Below, piece after piece: positions 47,279-56,620 of a stretch of DNA of 64,000 bases; position 1 is the first letter of the stretch, and every line of letters begins with the position of its first letter. Location of the stretch: assembly GCA_963773195.1 (NCBI GenBank), contig CAVZAE010000004.1, positions 124,001 through 188,000 on the forward strand. The letters are read 5' to 3'. Under the pieces are notes generated by a model, which worked only from the letters and a program-made list of their open reading frames with translations, was not told where the DNA came from and ran no database searches. The translations under genes were made by a program, and so were the position numbers. The stretch is from CAIWHR01 sp963773195 (GTDB taxonomy: Bacteria > Pseudomonadota > Gammaproteobacteria > Burkholderiales > Casimicrobiaceae).

Positions 47279-47470
47279 ATGATCGACGGCAATCTATTGT
47301 TCGCGCTCGAGCTATGTGCTCTGGCTGTACTGATCGGCGCTGGTGTTTGGCGTATCTACCGAAGCCGGCGGTCGGCAACGCCAAGCGGGTCGGGCCCGGC
47401 GGCGTATGACATGCGCCAAGACGGGCAACGGCTGGGTGTCCAGACTGATCCTCGAACGAACTCACCATGA
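47279..47470 (+). CDS. Small single-pass membrane protein
   Basis: The 63-residue product starts at the ATG at 47279 after GGAGACGACA; an in-frame ATG at 47267 would add four residues. It has one membrane helix, NLLFALELCALAVLIGAGVW, followed by a positive IYRSRR anchor and a polar tail. The stop overlaps the Crp fragment start by a few bases, which is likely an accident of rearrangement. Confidence 0.45.
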   Translation: MIDGNLLFALELCALAVLIGAGVWRIYRSRRSATPSGSGPAAYDMRQDGQRLGVQTDPRTNSP

Positions 47471-47676
47471 CGCAGGAACTGATCGCCAGCATGCTTGGCG
47501 TACGCCGCGAAGGGGTTACGGAGGCCGCCGGGGAGCTGCAGGACGTCGGGTCGATTCAATATCACCGCGGCAAAATCACCGTGCTTGATCGCCCGCGCCT
47601 GGAGGCCGGAGTCTGCGAGTGCTACCAGGTGGTCAAGAAGGAGTTCGACCGTCTCCTGCCATACGGTATTAGGTAG
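47440..47676 (+). pseudogene. Truncated Crp/Fnr-family copy (DNA-binding part only)
   Basis: The frame encodes SNELTMTQELIASMLGVRRE, then GVTEAAGELQDVGSIQYHRG and ECYQVVKKEFDRLLPYGIR. This is about 80% identical by eye to the C-terminal 75 residues of the regulator at 45815-46609. The effector domain is missing; homology stops around 47440 where the small membrane protein gene begins. The 70-residue piece from ATG 47467 could still be translated as a bare DNA-binding domain. Confidence 0.75.
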
Positions 47677-48295
47677 TTGTCCCAGCCTCTGACGCCCCTT
47701 GCGACTGGAGGGACCTCAGAACGTCGGAGGGGTGAGTACAGCTTGTCCAAAACTGGGGTGTGCGCATCGGCTTTATGAAGGATGATGAGCCCTGAGGTAT
47801 ACGACCTGCGATACAGATCCGAACGGCCGCTTCCGGGCCGCGCATGTGGCTGCTTAGGGTCGGAAGCGGTCCTTGGTGACGGTCTGCTATCGGCCAGTTC
47901 CAGACGGTCGCCCTCACATCTCAATTTGCTGGGAAGCAGCCGTTGACGAGGCGGGCGGCGCCTTGCCGGGCCGGGCAGCTTCGACTCCCAGCCTGCACCG
48001 GAGGTACGAATTTCGATCAACGCATCACGTGGTAACCCACCGTCGCCCGCCGTTCGTGCACGACGCCGGGCAGGCGCGTGCCGACGGCCACCAGGCGCGC
48101 TCGCTGACGCTCGCGAAACACCGGATGCCGGGCAATCACGGCGTCGCGGCGACTCCCGACCACCGCATCTCCCCGTCGGACCGGCCCCGTCTACCCGTGA
48201 TAAGGTGAACCGTTCGCGCTTGCTGGGGTTGAATTGCCTATCCGTCACTGGAGAGTCCGTGCGCGGCGATTCAAAATTCAAGAGAGGATGATGCC
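47677..48295. other. Intergenic region holding repeat copy B and a possible gene remnant
   Basis: This 620-base region contains repeat copy B (47869-47942) and, just before it, an imperfect inverted repeat GGCCGCTTCCG / CGGAAGCGGTCC (47825-47872). On the minus strand near 48020-48170 an open stretch reads RHPVFRERQRARLVAVGTRL, then PGVVHERRATVGYHVMR-stop. It looks like the end of a lost gene that I cannot identify. The ribosome site GAGAGGATGATGCC for the next gene is at the right edge. Confidence 0.4.
47869..47942. repeat. 73-base dispersed repeat, copy B
   Basis: About 90% identical to copy A at 43041-43114. It lies between the truncated Crp copy and the large phosphoesterase gene, again beside a truncated gene. 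Confidence 0.7.
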
Positions 48296-51265
48296 ATGTC
48301 CGTCCAATTTCCAATTGAATGCAATGCCCTGAGAGACGCCGTCGACACGCTGAAGTCCGAAATTCAGGATTTGCAGGACCGTCTGGCGGAAGCCACCGGC
48401 GCCCAGAAGCAGACGATCTTCCTGCAAATCAATGCCAAGAACACGCTGCTCATAAAGGCGCAGAAAGACCTGTCCGCGTGCGTGACCACCAACTCCGGTC
48501 CTGCGTTTCCGCCAGCGCCCAAACCCACCAAGCCCGGCATCTCGGGGGATCTGTCGCCGGTTACCAGGACCAAGGTCATTTCACTGGACTTCATGCAGCG
48601 CAAATTCGACGAGTTCTTCAACAAGCGCACCCAACCGCCGATCCTCAAAATCCGGTTGCATCATCACGACAGCGATGACAACGATCCTCCCGCCAGCGAC
48701 GCGACGATATTCTTCATCGATGCGATCCAGGGTTACAAGAGCATCTTTTTTTCCGACCAGGGCAAGTTATCCGACGACTATTACTTCAACGACATCAACA
48801 GCAGCATCATCAATGTCAATCTGAATACAGCACAACCCGCGCCGGTGGAGGTCAAGATCACCTTTGAAACCGGGGGCGATACCGATATGCCCTGCACGAC
48901 GCATCTCCTGCCGGACATGAATTTTCTCGAGTTCAGCGTCACGATCAAGTTGACGCTCGGCTTCGATCCGGACCAGGCATGCATTGATTTGCTGGGATGG
49001 GTGCGTGACTTCAGGAAGTTGAAGCTCACGCCCATACCTTTTTCCAATCCTGCGTCGGTAAACGTCAGCGGGACGTTTCTCGGCAGCGCCGTCAATCAAA
49101 ATCTGCCGGCGTTCGGCTTCGAGGATTTCTTCGTGCAACAGGTCGTGAACGTGCACATCGTGACCGAGCACACGCTGGACCCCGGGGGAGCCACTCAAAA
49201 ATCGATGCGGAAGAAGGTCTTCGAGGCCCTGCTCGCCGACAGCGATCCCGCCAACAACAAGAAGAGCCCGAGAGACTCGCTCAACCGGCAGGTGAATTAC
49301 TGGATGTTGGGAGAGGACGGGAACTATCCCATCAGCAATTTCCAGAATGACGGCTCGAAACTCACGATGACGTACACCGTGCCCAGGAACAGGATCGATC
49401 CGTTTCCGGGCATACCTCCAAATTGGCCGACGGCCAACCATCCCAGCACCAATCCTGCATTGGATTTTTCGCCCGGCACCCTGTCGAACATCGACCATAT
49501 TGTCGTGCTGACGATGGAGAACCGCTCGTTCGATCAGATGCTTGGCTATCTGAGCCTGCCGGTCGCGAAAGGAGGCATGGGAAGGCCGGATGTGGACGGG
49601 CTCAGAGGAGGGGAATTCAACGCCTACAATGGAAAGACCTATCCGTCGTTTCCGTTCGCCCCCGGCAATACCGTGTTCGAACCGGATCCTGAACACGATA
49701 CCGGCCCCGTGTCACACCAGATCGACGGCGGGAAGATGGACGGGTTCGTCAGGAGTTATGCGGAAGAGGCCAACAATGGCGTGGGCACGGGCGATGGCAG
49801 CACGATCATGGGCTACCACACCGGCGTGAATCTGCCTGTCTACGATGCGTTGGCCCGGGATTTCGCCATCTGTCACCGGTGGTTTGCGGCGCATCCCGGT
49901 CCGACGTTCTGCAACCGGTTCTACGAGCTGACCGGCCGGTTGAACATTACAAGCGCCCTGGACCCAACGGATCCTTCGGGTTTCAATCCCGACAAGGCGG
50001 GCTTCTGGGAGTTCAACAACTCCAATCCGCTGACACCTGTTTTCACCAAGAACATATTCGACTTCCTGACCGAATATCTCCACATCGTCGACAACCTGAC
50101 TTGGAATTACTACGAGCAAGGCTATTGCTTCCTGCGATTCTTCGAAAACTATACGTTCGACACTTCGCACATCGTGAGTATCAATGATCCCGTGCGTGGG
50201 TTCTTTGCCAACGCCGCGCGGGGCACGCTGGCGAATGTGTCCTACATCGATCCCCACTTCATCGAACTTCCGCCCAATGGCAATTGCGACGGGCCCCCCG
50301 CGGATGTCGCGGCCGGTCAGGTGCTCGTCCAGCAAATTGTCGAGGCCGTGGTCGCAAGTCCGAAGTGGAACAAGACGCTGTTGCTGATCCTTTATGACGA
50401 GCATGGCGGCTTTTACGATCACGTTCCGCCCCCGGCCGCAGTTCGGCCAAGACCGGATCTGCCCATCAGCACCTACGGCGTGCGAGTGCCGGCATTCATC
50501 ATTTCGCCATGGACCAAGCCGGGCCAGCTGGTGTTTGGACACGACGCAAGCGCCGGCGTCGACAGCCTGTACTTCGACAGCACATCCATCCTGAAGACGA
50601 TCGCCAAGCGGTTCATGAGCGACTTCCCGCCCTACATGGGCGACCGCTATGCAGCAGCCAGGGATCTGTCCAGCGTGCTGGGCGATACGCTGCGGCAGAA
50701 CCAATTTCTGCCGTTTATCCGGTATTTCCTCACGTACGATGCGTCCCAGAAAGTATTGGCGGTGCCGGGTGTGCAGCCCGGGCCAGGCGCGATCCTCGTG
50801 CAATCGGACAAGGACAATACCGACGCACAGAGGTTTTCCTTCGAAGACGCCGGCAATGGTTTCGTCTACATCAGGACTCATTGTGGAAATCTCTACGTAA
50901 CGGTCGATATTCCTTCCGAGGTAATCACCACCGGCGGACCGGCGTCGACGGCACAGGGATTGAGCATCAAGCAGGATTTGAAATACAAGCTGGGACACAC
51001 GGTGGTGACCACGGTCAGCAAGTTCAACCCCGATCTGCAGAAGTGGAAATTGGCGCCGGCGGGAATCACGGCATTGCAAAGAAATCAATTCATCATTTCC
51101 AACGTGTTCTTTGCGGACAAGGTGCTGCAACCGGCGAACGTCGCGCAATCGGGCTCTCTGGTCGTTTTGGGAGACAGGGCGGTCAGCCATGGAATTGGCC
51201 ACAACGCCAATGCGTGGACGGTCAGCACGCCGTTGATTTCGGATGATTTGGTCGCGCACACCTGA
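48296..51265 (+). CDS. Very large phosphoesterase (phospholipase C / acid phosphatase AcpA type)
   Basis: The protein has 989 residues. The catalytic alkaline-phosphatase-fold domain spans about 398-800: DHIVVLTMENRSFDQMLGYL (metal/nucleophile region), SHQIDGGKMDGFVR, DFAICHRWFAAHPGPTFCNR, LLLILYDEHGGFYDHVPPP and RVPAFIISPWTKPG. The first 400 residues are an unfamiliar region that begins with a short coiled coil (LRDAVDTLKSEIQDLQDRLA) and contains beta-rich segments. The last 190 residues resemble a ricin-like or fascin-like beta-trefoil (RFSFEDAGNGFVYIRTHCGN). No signal peptide is seen, unlike most secreted family members. Confidence 0.85.
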   Translation: MSVQFPIECNALRDAVDTLKSEIQDLQDRLAEATGAQKQTIFLQINAKNTLLIKAQKDLSACVTTNSGPAFPPAPKPTKPGISGDLSPVTRTKVISLDFMQRKFDEFFNKRTQPPILKIRLHHHDSDDNDPPASDATIFFIDAIQGYKSIFFSDQGKLSDDYYFNDINSSIINVNLNTAQPAPVEVKITFETGGDTDMPCTTHLLPDMNFLEFSVTIKLTLGFDPDQACIDLLGWVRDFRKLKLTPIPFSNPASVNVSGTFLGSAVNQNLPAFGFEDFFVQQVVNVHIVTEHTLDPGGATQKSMRKKVFEALLADSDPANNKKSPRDSLNRQVNYWMLGEDGNYPISNFQNDGSKLTMTYTVPRNRIDPFPGIPPNWPTANHPSTNPALDFSPGTLSNIDHIVVLTMENRSFDQMLGYLSLPVAKGGMGRPDVDGLRGGEFNAYNGKTYPSFPFAPGNTVFEPDPEHDTGPVSHQIDGGKMDGFVRSYAEEANNGVGTGDGSTIMGYHTGVNLPVYDALARDFAICHRWFAAHPGPTFCNRFYELTGRLNITSALDPTDPSGFNPDKAGFWEFNNSNPLTPVFTKNIFDFLTEYLHIVDNLTWNYYEQGYCFLRFFENYTFDTSHIVSINDPVRGFFANAARGTLANVSYIDPHFIELPPNGNCDGPPADVAAGQVLVQQIVEAVVASPKWNKTLLLILYDEHGGFYDHVPPPAAVRPRPDLPISTYGVRVPAFIISPWTKPGQLVFGHDASAGVDSLYFDSTSILKTIAKRFMSDFPPYMGDRYAAARDLSSVLGDTLRQNQFLPFIRYFLTYDASQKVLAVPGVQPGPGAILVQSDKDNTDAQRFSFEDAGNGFVYIRTHCGNLYVTVDIPSEVITTGGPASTAQGLSIKQDLKYKLGHTVVTTVSKFNPDLQKWKLAPAGITALQRNQFIISNVFFADKVLQPANVAQSGSLVVLGDRAVSHGIGHNANAWTVSTPLISDDLVAHT

Positions 51266-51267
51266 CG

Positions 51268-51603
51268 GCATCCGAAGGCCGACGCACCAAGCACATTTGG
51301 CGGCATCAGCGCCGGACCCAACCGCGGCACTGGTTTGCCTGGCTCGCGGCCGCGCTCATTATTGCCCTCATTTTTAACCTAGTCTTCCTGAAGGTCGTCT
51401 GGAAGGTTCGGCCGTCACAAATCGCCGTATCCACTGTGGCGCTCGTCGCCTACGTATTCGTTATGGGTGGAGTCTTCGAGCAAATGAAGCTGAGGGATCC
51501 CCGCACTCAGGTCTTCGTGCTCATAGTCGCGGCGGCCTTCTTGTCGCTCTTCAGGCCGATAGAGGCTCCCGTCGTTGCCGACCCGGCTAGACCACCCAAA
51601 TAG
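51268..51603 (+). CDS. Possible small membrane protein without a canonical start
   Basis: A frame open from before 51268 to TAG at 51601 encodes WFAWLAAALIIALIFNLVFL, VRPSQIAVSTVALVAYVFVM and TQVFVLIVAAAFLSLFRPIE, three clear membrane helices with short loops. No ATG, GTG or TTG occurs before the first helix, so it may start at a rare codon, be coupled to the stop of the preceding gene, or have lost its start. The hydrophobic pattern and codon use make chance unlikely. Confidence 0.4.
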   Translation, partial: ASEGRRTKHIWRHQRRTQPRHWFAWLAAALIIALIFNLVFLKVVWKVRPSQIAVSTVALVAYVFVMGGVFEQMKLRDPRTQVFVLIVAAAFLSLFRPIEAPVVADPARPPK

Positions 51604-52144
51604 TAGGTGGCATTTCGAGGCGCGCCGAAGGTGCAGAAGTTGAATGCCCCGGATCGCAGTTTTTTGGAAGCACCCCGTCGCCGCAATTTGACCGGCCGCT
51701 TTCATCGGGTTCTATGACCGGTCCGGAGTCTCCGAGTCGACGGGTCAGGGTCGTTAGCAGTCGTTCGAAGTTCGGAGAACTCAGTACGCCGGCGAAGGAC
51801 TCAGTCGTTGTGCTTGGTGTTCCGGGCCGAGTCCGATCGGTTGTCTTGCGGTCACTCCAATGACCGTACATGGACGCCCCCGGGTTTGCCATGCGCTCAG
51901 TTCGTGATGGCTTGAAGGAACAGATTGCACCCGTACATCCGGACTTTGTGTGCGGCATCGTGCCGCTGTCCCTGATGGGATTGGCTGGTTGGCTCCCGAT
52001 CGCTTTCGCGCACTCGCGGTGCTGCAGTCATTTTGGGTTTGGCCAACCAAGGTCTGACCTGTTTGCCATCATTGCGTGAGCGCCTGAGCAATCGGTGGGT
52101 CGATCTCCTTCGTTTGATTGATCGCTTGCGTTCGTTGGCTGCAG
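51604..52144. other. Intergenic region before the IS110 element
   Basis: There is no supported gene in these 541 bases. Short frames on both strands lack ribosome sites and family similarity. The right part is expected to contain the downstream end of the IS110 element, but no terminal inverted repeat is seen, as is normal for this family. Confidence 0.35.
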
Positions 52145-53175
52145 CTACGCGGCGGCAGGCCGCGGCACGTAATCGGGTCGGAACTCGCGCTCATGCGCGA
52201 GTAGCGCCCAGATCGTGCGCGCATTCTTGTTGGCCAGCGCCACGGCGGCAATATTCGGATGGCGCCGAGCGAGCAACCCTGACAGCCAGACGTTCGGCTT
52301 ACCCTTGCGCTGCGCCGCCACAATCGCCGAGCGCGCGCCGTGAATCAGCAGCGTTCGAAGGTAGGTGTCGCCGCGCTTGCTCATGCCCAGCAGCTTCGGT
52401 TTGCCGCCGCTCGAGTCCTGTTTGGGCACCAGCCCCAGCCAGGCCGCCACCTGCCGGCCGTTCTTGAAGCTCCTGGCATCGGCAATCGAGGCCACCAGCG
52501 CACTGGCGGCCAGCGGGCCAATGCCGGGAATCTTCTCGAGCTTGCGGCTCAGCTCGCTGCCTCGGTGCCAAGCCTTGATCTGCGCCTCGAGCTCCTTGAC
52601 CTGCCGATCCAGCACCTTCATGTTCTCGAGCAGCCGCTCGATCAGCTGGCGCATCGATGCGGGCAGGTCGGCAGCCCCTCGATCAGTTGCGGCACCCGTC
52701 GGAACACGTTCGTGATGCCTTGCGGCAGGACCAACCCGAACTCGGCCAATAAACCACGAATCTGGTTGGCCTGCGCCGTTCGTGCCTTCACGAATCCTTG
52801 GCGCACTCGGTGCACCGACAGCACCGCCTGTTGCTCGACGGTCTTGATCGGCACAAAGCGCATGTTCGGCCGGGCCACCGCCTCGCAGATCGCCTCGGCG
52901 TCGGCCGCGTCGTTCTTGTTGCTCTTGACGTAGGGCTTCACGAACTGCGGCGACATCAGCCGCACCGTGTGACCGAACCCCTGCAGCTTCCGCGCCCAGT
53001 GATGCGCACTGCCGCACGCCTCCATGCCGACCAGACAGGCCGGCAAGTTGGCAAAGAACACGGCGACCTGGTCCCGCCGCAGCTGCTTGCGCACCACGAC
53101 TTGCCCTCGTTCATCGACGCCGTGAACCTGGAACACGTTCTTTGCCAAATCAATGCCGATCGTCGTAATCTTCAT
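52145..53175 (-). mobile_element. IS110-family element: transposase gene with one frame change
   Basis: The N-terminal DEDD (RuvC-like) domain starts MKITTIGIDLAKNVFQVHG (first Asp) and continues with LVGMEACGSAHHWARKL (Glu), then KNDAADAEAICEAV (Asp pair). The C-terminal Tnp domain has LEKIPGIGPLAASALVASI and FKNGRQVAAWLGLVPKQDSS, with the catalytic serine expected in GKPKLLGMSKRGDTYLRTLL. A one-base insertion near 52676 splits the 340-residue protein. The group is IS110 proper (noncoding region upstream of the gene). The copy is inactive as printed unless the insertion is a sequencing error. Confidence 0.9.
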
Positions 53176-53255
53176 GTGGACGCTCCCCTCGGTTCAAGTG
53201 GTCGATGACACTTCCACTTTGGCACATCGATGCCGTTGCGGGTGGGGGCGTCCAT
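53176..53255 (-). ncRNA. Candidate bridge RNA region of the IS110 element
   Basis: Immediately upstream of the transposase start an outer stem GGACGCTCCCC (53178-53188) pairs with GGGGGCGTCC (about 53244-53253). Inside it are two small hairpins: AAGTG-loop-CACTT and GGCA-loop-TGCC. IS110 elements encode a structured bridge RNA with target- and donor-binding loops in this position. The assignment rests on position and hairpin layout only; loop-to-target pairing was not tested. Confidence 0.4.
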
Positions 53256-53578
53256 CCCATTGCTATCGACGGCGGATTCAATCGGTCAGTGCAACACTGC
53301 TCTTAGTCTATCGGTCGGCGTCTCGAAGCCCAAGGTCTTTCGGGCGCCAGCCTGCAAGGCCGCCAAGCAGGATGCCGATCGTCGTTAGAGCGGCGGTAGT
53401 GCGCGTCGTGAGATCGGGTGGATCGCGGGCAGCCATGATGCGGTGTTGTGCGGGCGCGATAAGGGGTAGGATATTCAACCGTACGTCGGCACCGGGTAAG
53501 GTCGCGCTCTGAGTCTGATCCCATCACGGCCGGTGTGCCTAAAGGTGTTTGAATCAACGAATCGAAGAGGAGAAAAAC
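53256..53578. other. Intergenic region upstream of the PQQ dehydrogenase gene
   Basis: These 323 bases contain the promoter region of the dehydrogenase and the outer flank of the IS110 element. No gene is supported. A strong ribosome site, GAAGAGGAGAAAAAC, ends the region at the ATG at 53579. Confidence 0.4.
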
Positions 53579-55310
53579 ATGAAACGATGGCATCTACCTC
53601 GCGCAGCCTTGCTCGCCGCGGCCACGATTTTGGGTACGAGCGCTTCGGTCCTTGCAGCAGACATAGACTCGCAGCGCCTGGCCAGCGCTGACAAGAATCC
53701 CGCCGACTGGTTGACCTATCACGGATCGTACAATTCCTGGCATTACAGCGGACTCGACCAGATCAACGCCGACAACGTCAAGAACCTGAAGGTCGCGTGG
53801 AGCCACGTGATGCCGCGCTCCACGCGCGGCCTGCAGTCATTCCCGCTCGTCGCCGACGGCATCCTGTACTACTCGGGCTCGTACAACCAGCTGTACGCGC
53901 TCGACGGCGCGACCGGCGAAGTCAAGTGGGCGTACAAGCAGAAGCTCAACGAAGACCTCGTCGCGAAGCAGACGCACTCGCCGTACAACCGCGGTATCGC
54001 GCTTGGCTTCGGCAACGTCTACATGGGCACGCTCGATGGCAAGCTGGTCGCGATCGACATGCAGACGGGCAAACTCAAGTGGGAAACCAAGCTGGTCGAA
54101 TCGGAAAAGCTGACGGTTGGCTTCACCGGGGCGCCGCTGCTCGCCAACGGCAAGATCATCATCGGCTCGCAGGGTGGCGAATGGCCCTATCGGGGCCCGA
54201 TCTTCGGCGTCGATGCCAACACGGGAAAGCTCGCATGGACCTTCTATACCGTCGGCGGCGACGAGAACGACCCCGCGCGCAAGACGTGGGGCGGTGATTC
54301 ATGGAAGACTGGCGGTGGCGGCGGCTGGATGGCGGGCGGCTACGACCCGAAGACGAACACCGTGTACTGGGGCACCGCGAATCCGGCACCTCTGTACGAC
54401 TGGGGCGGCGCGGATTGGAAGACGAAAGGCGCTCGCCCAGGCGACAATTTATACACGACCTCGGTGATCGCACTCGATCCCGATACCGGCAAGCTCAAGT
54501 CGTCTTCATCAGGAATTGCCGCACGACGCCTGGGACTTCGACAGCGCCGTGGGCGAGTTCGTGATGTTCGAGCGCGGCGGCAAGGAATATATCGTGCACC
54601 CCAACAAGGGGGGCTTTGTGTTCGTCTACGACCGCAACCTGAAGGTGCAGAACGTTTGGCAGGGCGTGAAGAACATCAACTTCGTGAAAAGCATCGATCC
54701 AAAGACAGGCGAGCTGGTCGGCAGGCGGGACCTGGCGGAAGGCAAGCACCAGGCGCTGTGCCCGTACATCGCCGGGGGCTATAGTTGGAACGCTGGATCG
54801 TACAATCCGGTTACCGGCCTTTATTACAAGGTCGGCAACGAGTGGTGCATGGATCTCGAGGTGATCAAGACGACGCCTATCCTCGAGCCCATGGCGCAGC
54901 TCAACATCGGCTCGAACTTCACCGTCAACAAGACGACGCCGGACGGCGGAAAGGCACGCGGCCACGTCAGCGGGCGCGATCCGATCACCGGCGCGGTGAA
55001 GTGGCAGGTCGAATACGCCGAGCCCCCGCTGGCGAGCCTGCTGTCGACGAAAGGCAACCTCGTGTTCGTGCCCGATGCGCGCGGCTGGCTGCATGCGCTC
55101 GACGCACGCACCGGCGCCGAGTTGTGGAAGCACAACGACGGCCAGGGCCACAACGGCGGCATCATCAGCTACATGGCGAACGGCAAGCAGTACATCGCGG
55201 TTGCCACCGGGTGGGGCGGCCTCGCTGGCGACGATTACAAGGTGCTCTACGGTGAGCCGTGGACGAGCATGGCAACCGATCAGGGTGCGCTGGTCGTCTT
55301 CGGCATGTAA
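53579..55310 (+). CDS. PQQ-dependent methanol/ethanol-family dehydrogenase with lanthanide-type D-x-D motif, one frame change
   Basis: The periplasmic quinoprotein has about 576 residues and signal peptide LLAAATILGTSASVLAAD. W-motif propeller repeats are numerous (LYALDGATGEVKWAYKQK, VAIDMQTGKLKWETKL). PQQ/metal residues are Glu in SQGGEWPYRG, Asn in GTANPAPLYDW and the catalytic Asp in LPHDAWDFDSAVG. The second Asp of D-F-D is the extra metal ligand of lanthanide (XoxF-type) enzymes. The vicinal Cys-Cys typical of MxaF/XoxF is absent (QTHSPYNRG in its place). An extra T near 54510 breaks the frame. Cytochrome c and XoxJ-like genes follow. Confidence 0.88.
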
Positions 55311-55376
55311 CGCGTAGCCGGAAACGTCGCGTCAGGCTGTTCGAGTGCTTTTCGATCGCGGCCTTCCCCATCAGCC

Positions 55377-55409
55377 AGGCGGGGGCGTTTGTCCCCGCCT
55401 GTTCTTTTT
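55377..55409 (+). terminator. Rho-independent terminator between dehydrogenase and cytochrome c genes
   Basis: AGGCGGGG (55377-55384) pairs with CCCCGCCT (55393-55400) and is followed by GTTCTTTTT. It probably lowers, rather than abolishes, read-through into the cytochrome gene, giving more dehydrogenase than cytochrome. Confidence 0.75.
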
Positions 55410-55420
55410 GCGAGGTTTGG

Positions 55421-55832
55421 ATGCGCAATCGCTTCGTCCGAGCGATGCTCGCGGTAGTGGTTGCTGCGGTCGTCCAAGGGTCGAGCGCCGGGGCAGCCGA
55501 AATGGATGGCCCGATGTCGTCGAGCCAAAAGCCCGAGGTACCTGCGGCTGCTGTACCCGAAGGACAGCGGACGACTGACTCGAAGCCTGCGTTGAATGTA
55601 GAGAAGTTGTTCGCCGGTACTTGTGGCTGGTGCCACAGTGGCGGTGGCCGGGCGGCGGGCAAGGGGCCCAAGCTGATGGATACGACACTCACGGATGCAG
55701 AAATCATTCAGCGTATCAAGGTCGGGAAGACCGGCGCCATGCCGGCATTCGCGTGGTGCCTTCAACGAGGTCGAACTCCAAGCGATCGTCAAGTACATTC
55801 GCGCGCTGCGCGACGATAGCCTGACGAAATGA
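55421..55832 (+). CDS. Cytochrome c (probable electron acceptor of the PQQ dehydrogenase), one frame change
   Basis: The protein has about 136 residues. Signal peptide VRAMLAVVVAAVVQGSSAGA; one heme site CGWCH at about residue 72 in LFAGTCGWCHSGGG; the sixth ligand Met is in GAMPAFAG. An extra T near 55755 breaks the frame. Corrected, the end reads AFNEVELQAIVKYIRALRDD and stops at 55832, overlapping the next start (ATGA). Its place behind the quinoprotein matches XoxG/MxaG-type partners, though it is shorter and sequence-divergent from them. Confidence 0.82.
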
Positions 55833-56620
55833 ATCGCCGCCATCGGTTGCTGCTCCATTGCCTTGGCGTGTGCGTGCCCGCCGTCGCGTGGTTGATTGCG
55901 ACGCCCGTCGCGGCGCGGACGCTCGCGGAGGTACAGGCGCGCGGCGTGATCTCCGTGTGCGCGAATCCAGATTCGCTGCCTCATGCCAGCAACAAGCCGG
56001 ATACCCCGGGTTTCCAGATCGAGATCGGACGTGCACTCGCCGAGGCGCTCGGCTTTCCCCTCCAAGTCGATTGGATCGTTGCGCGCATGCGCGCGAGCCT
56101 GGTCGATTGCGACCTGCTGCTTGATGTCATCACTGTCCCCGAGGCGCAACGCGCACCCATCAAGCTGTCGCACGCCTATCAGAAAAGCGGTGTGGCGCTG
56201 GCGTTGCGACCGGGCAGCGACGCGGCGCAAGGCTTTCAGGACATTGCACCCAACAAGCGCGTCGGGGTGATGGTCGGCTCGCTCGCGAGCAAGCTCCTCG
56301 AGCAGCGCGGACTCCGTACCGTTCCATACGCCTTCGAGGGCGACATGATCATCGACCTCGCCAAGGGCGAGCTCGACGCGTGCGCGGTGTCGCCCGCAAG
56401 CATCGCCTACTACATTTACACGCACCCCGGCTCCGGCGTGCGCTACGTCCATGCCTACGATGCCGAACCCGAGCTGAGCTGGAATCTCGCCGTAGGCTTA
56501 CGCCGCAGCGACGATGCGTTGCTCGACGCCGTCAATTCCGCGCTGGACAAACTGATCCATGACGGCACTCTGGCCCGAATCTACGCGCATTACGGCGTCG
56601 ATTATCGACAGCCGAACTAG
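55829..56620 (+). CDS. XoxJ/MoxJ-like periplasmic binding protein of quinoprotein cluster
   Basis: The 263-residue protein has a signal peptide (LGVCVPAVAWLIATPVAAR). The family-3 type binding fold shows LAEVQARGVISVCANPDSLP, PGFQIEIGRALAEALGFPLQ, RASLVDCDLLLDVITVPEAQ and RVGVMVGSLASKLLEQRGL. The opening R-G-x-I-x-V-C-A-N-P-x-x-L-P is the usual XoxJ/MoxJ signature. Such proteins are needed to activate or mature the partner dehydrogenase. The start overlaps the cytochrome stop (ATGA), so the three genes form one unit. Confidence 0.85.
   Translation: MNRRHRLLLHCLGVCVPAVAWLIATPVAARTLAEVQARGVISVCANPDSLPHASNKPDTPGFQIEIGRALAEALGFPLQVDWIVARMRASLVDCDLLLDVITVPEAQRAPIKLSHAYQKSGVALALRPGSDAAQGFQDIAPNKRVGVMVGSLASKLLEQRGLRTVPYAFEGDMIIDLAKGELDACAVSPASIAYYIYTHPGSGVRYVHAYDAEPELSWNLAVGLRRSDDALLDAVNSALDKLIHDGTLARIYAHYGVDYRQPN

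Noticed and set aside
52640..52720. Programmed frameshifting in the transposase
   Set aside because: IS110 transposases are made from a single frame; no slippery heptamer or stimulatory hairpin seen, and similar one-base breaks occur across the window.
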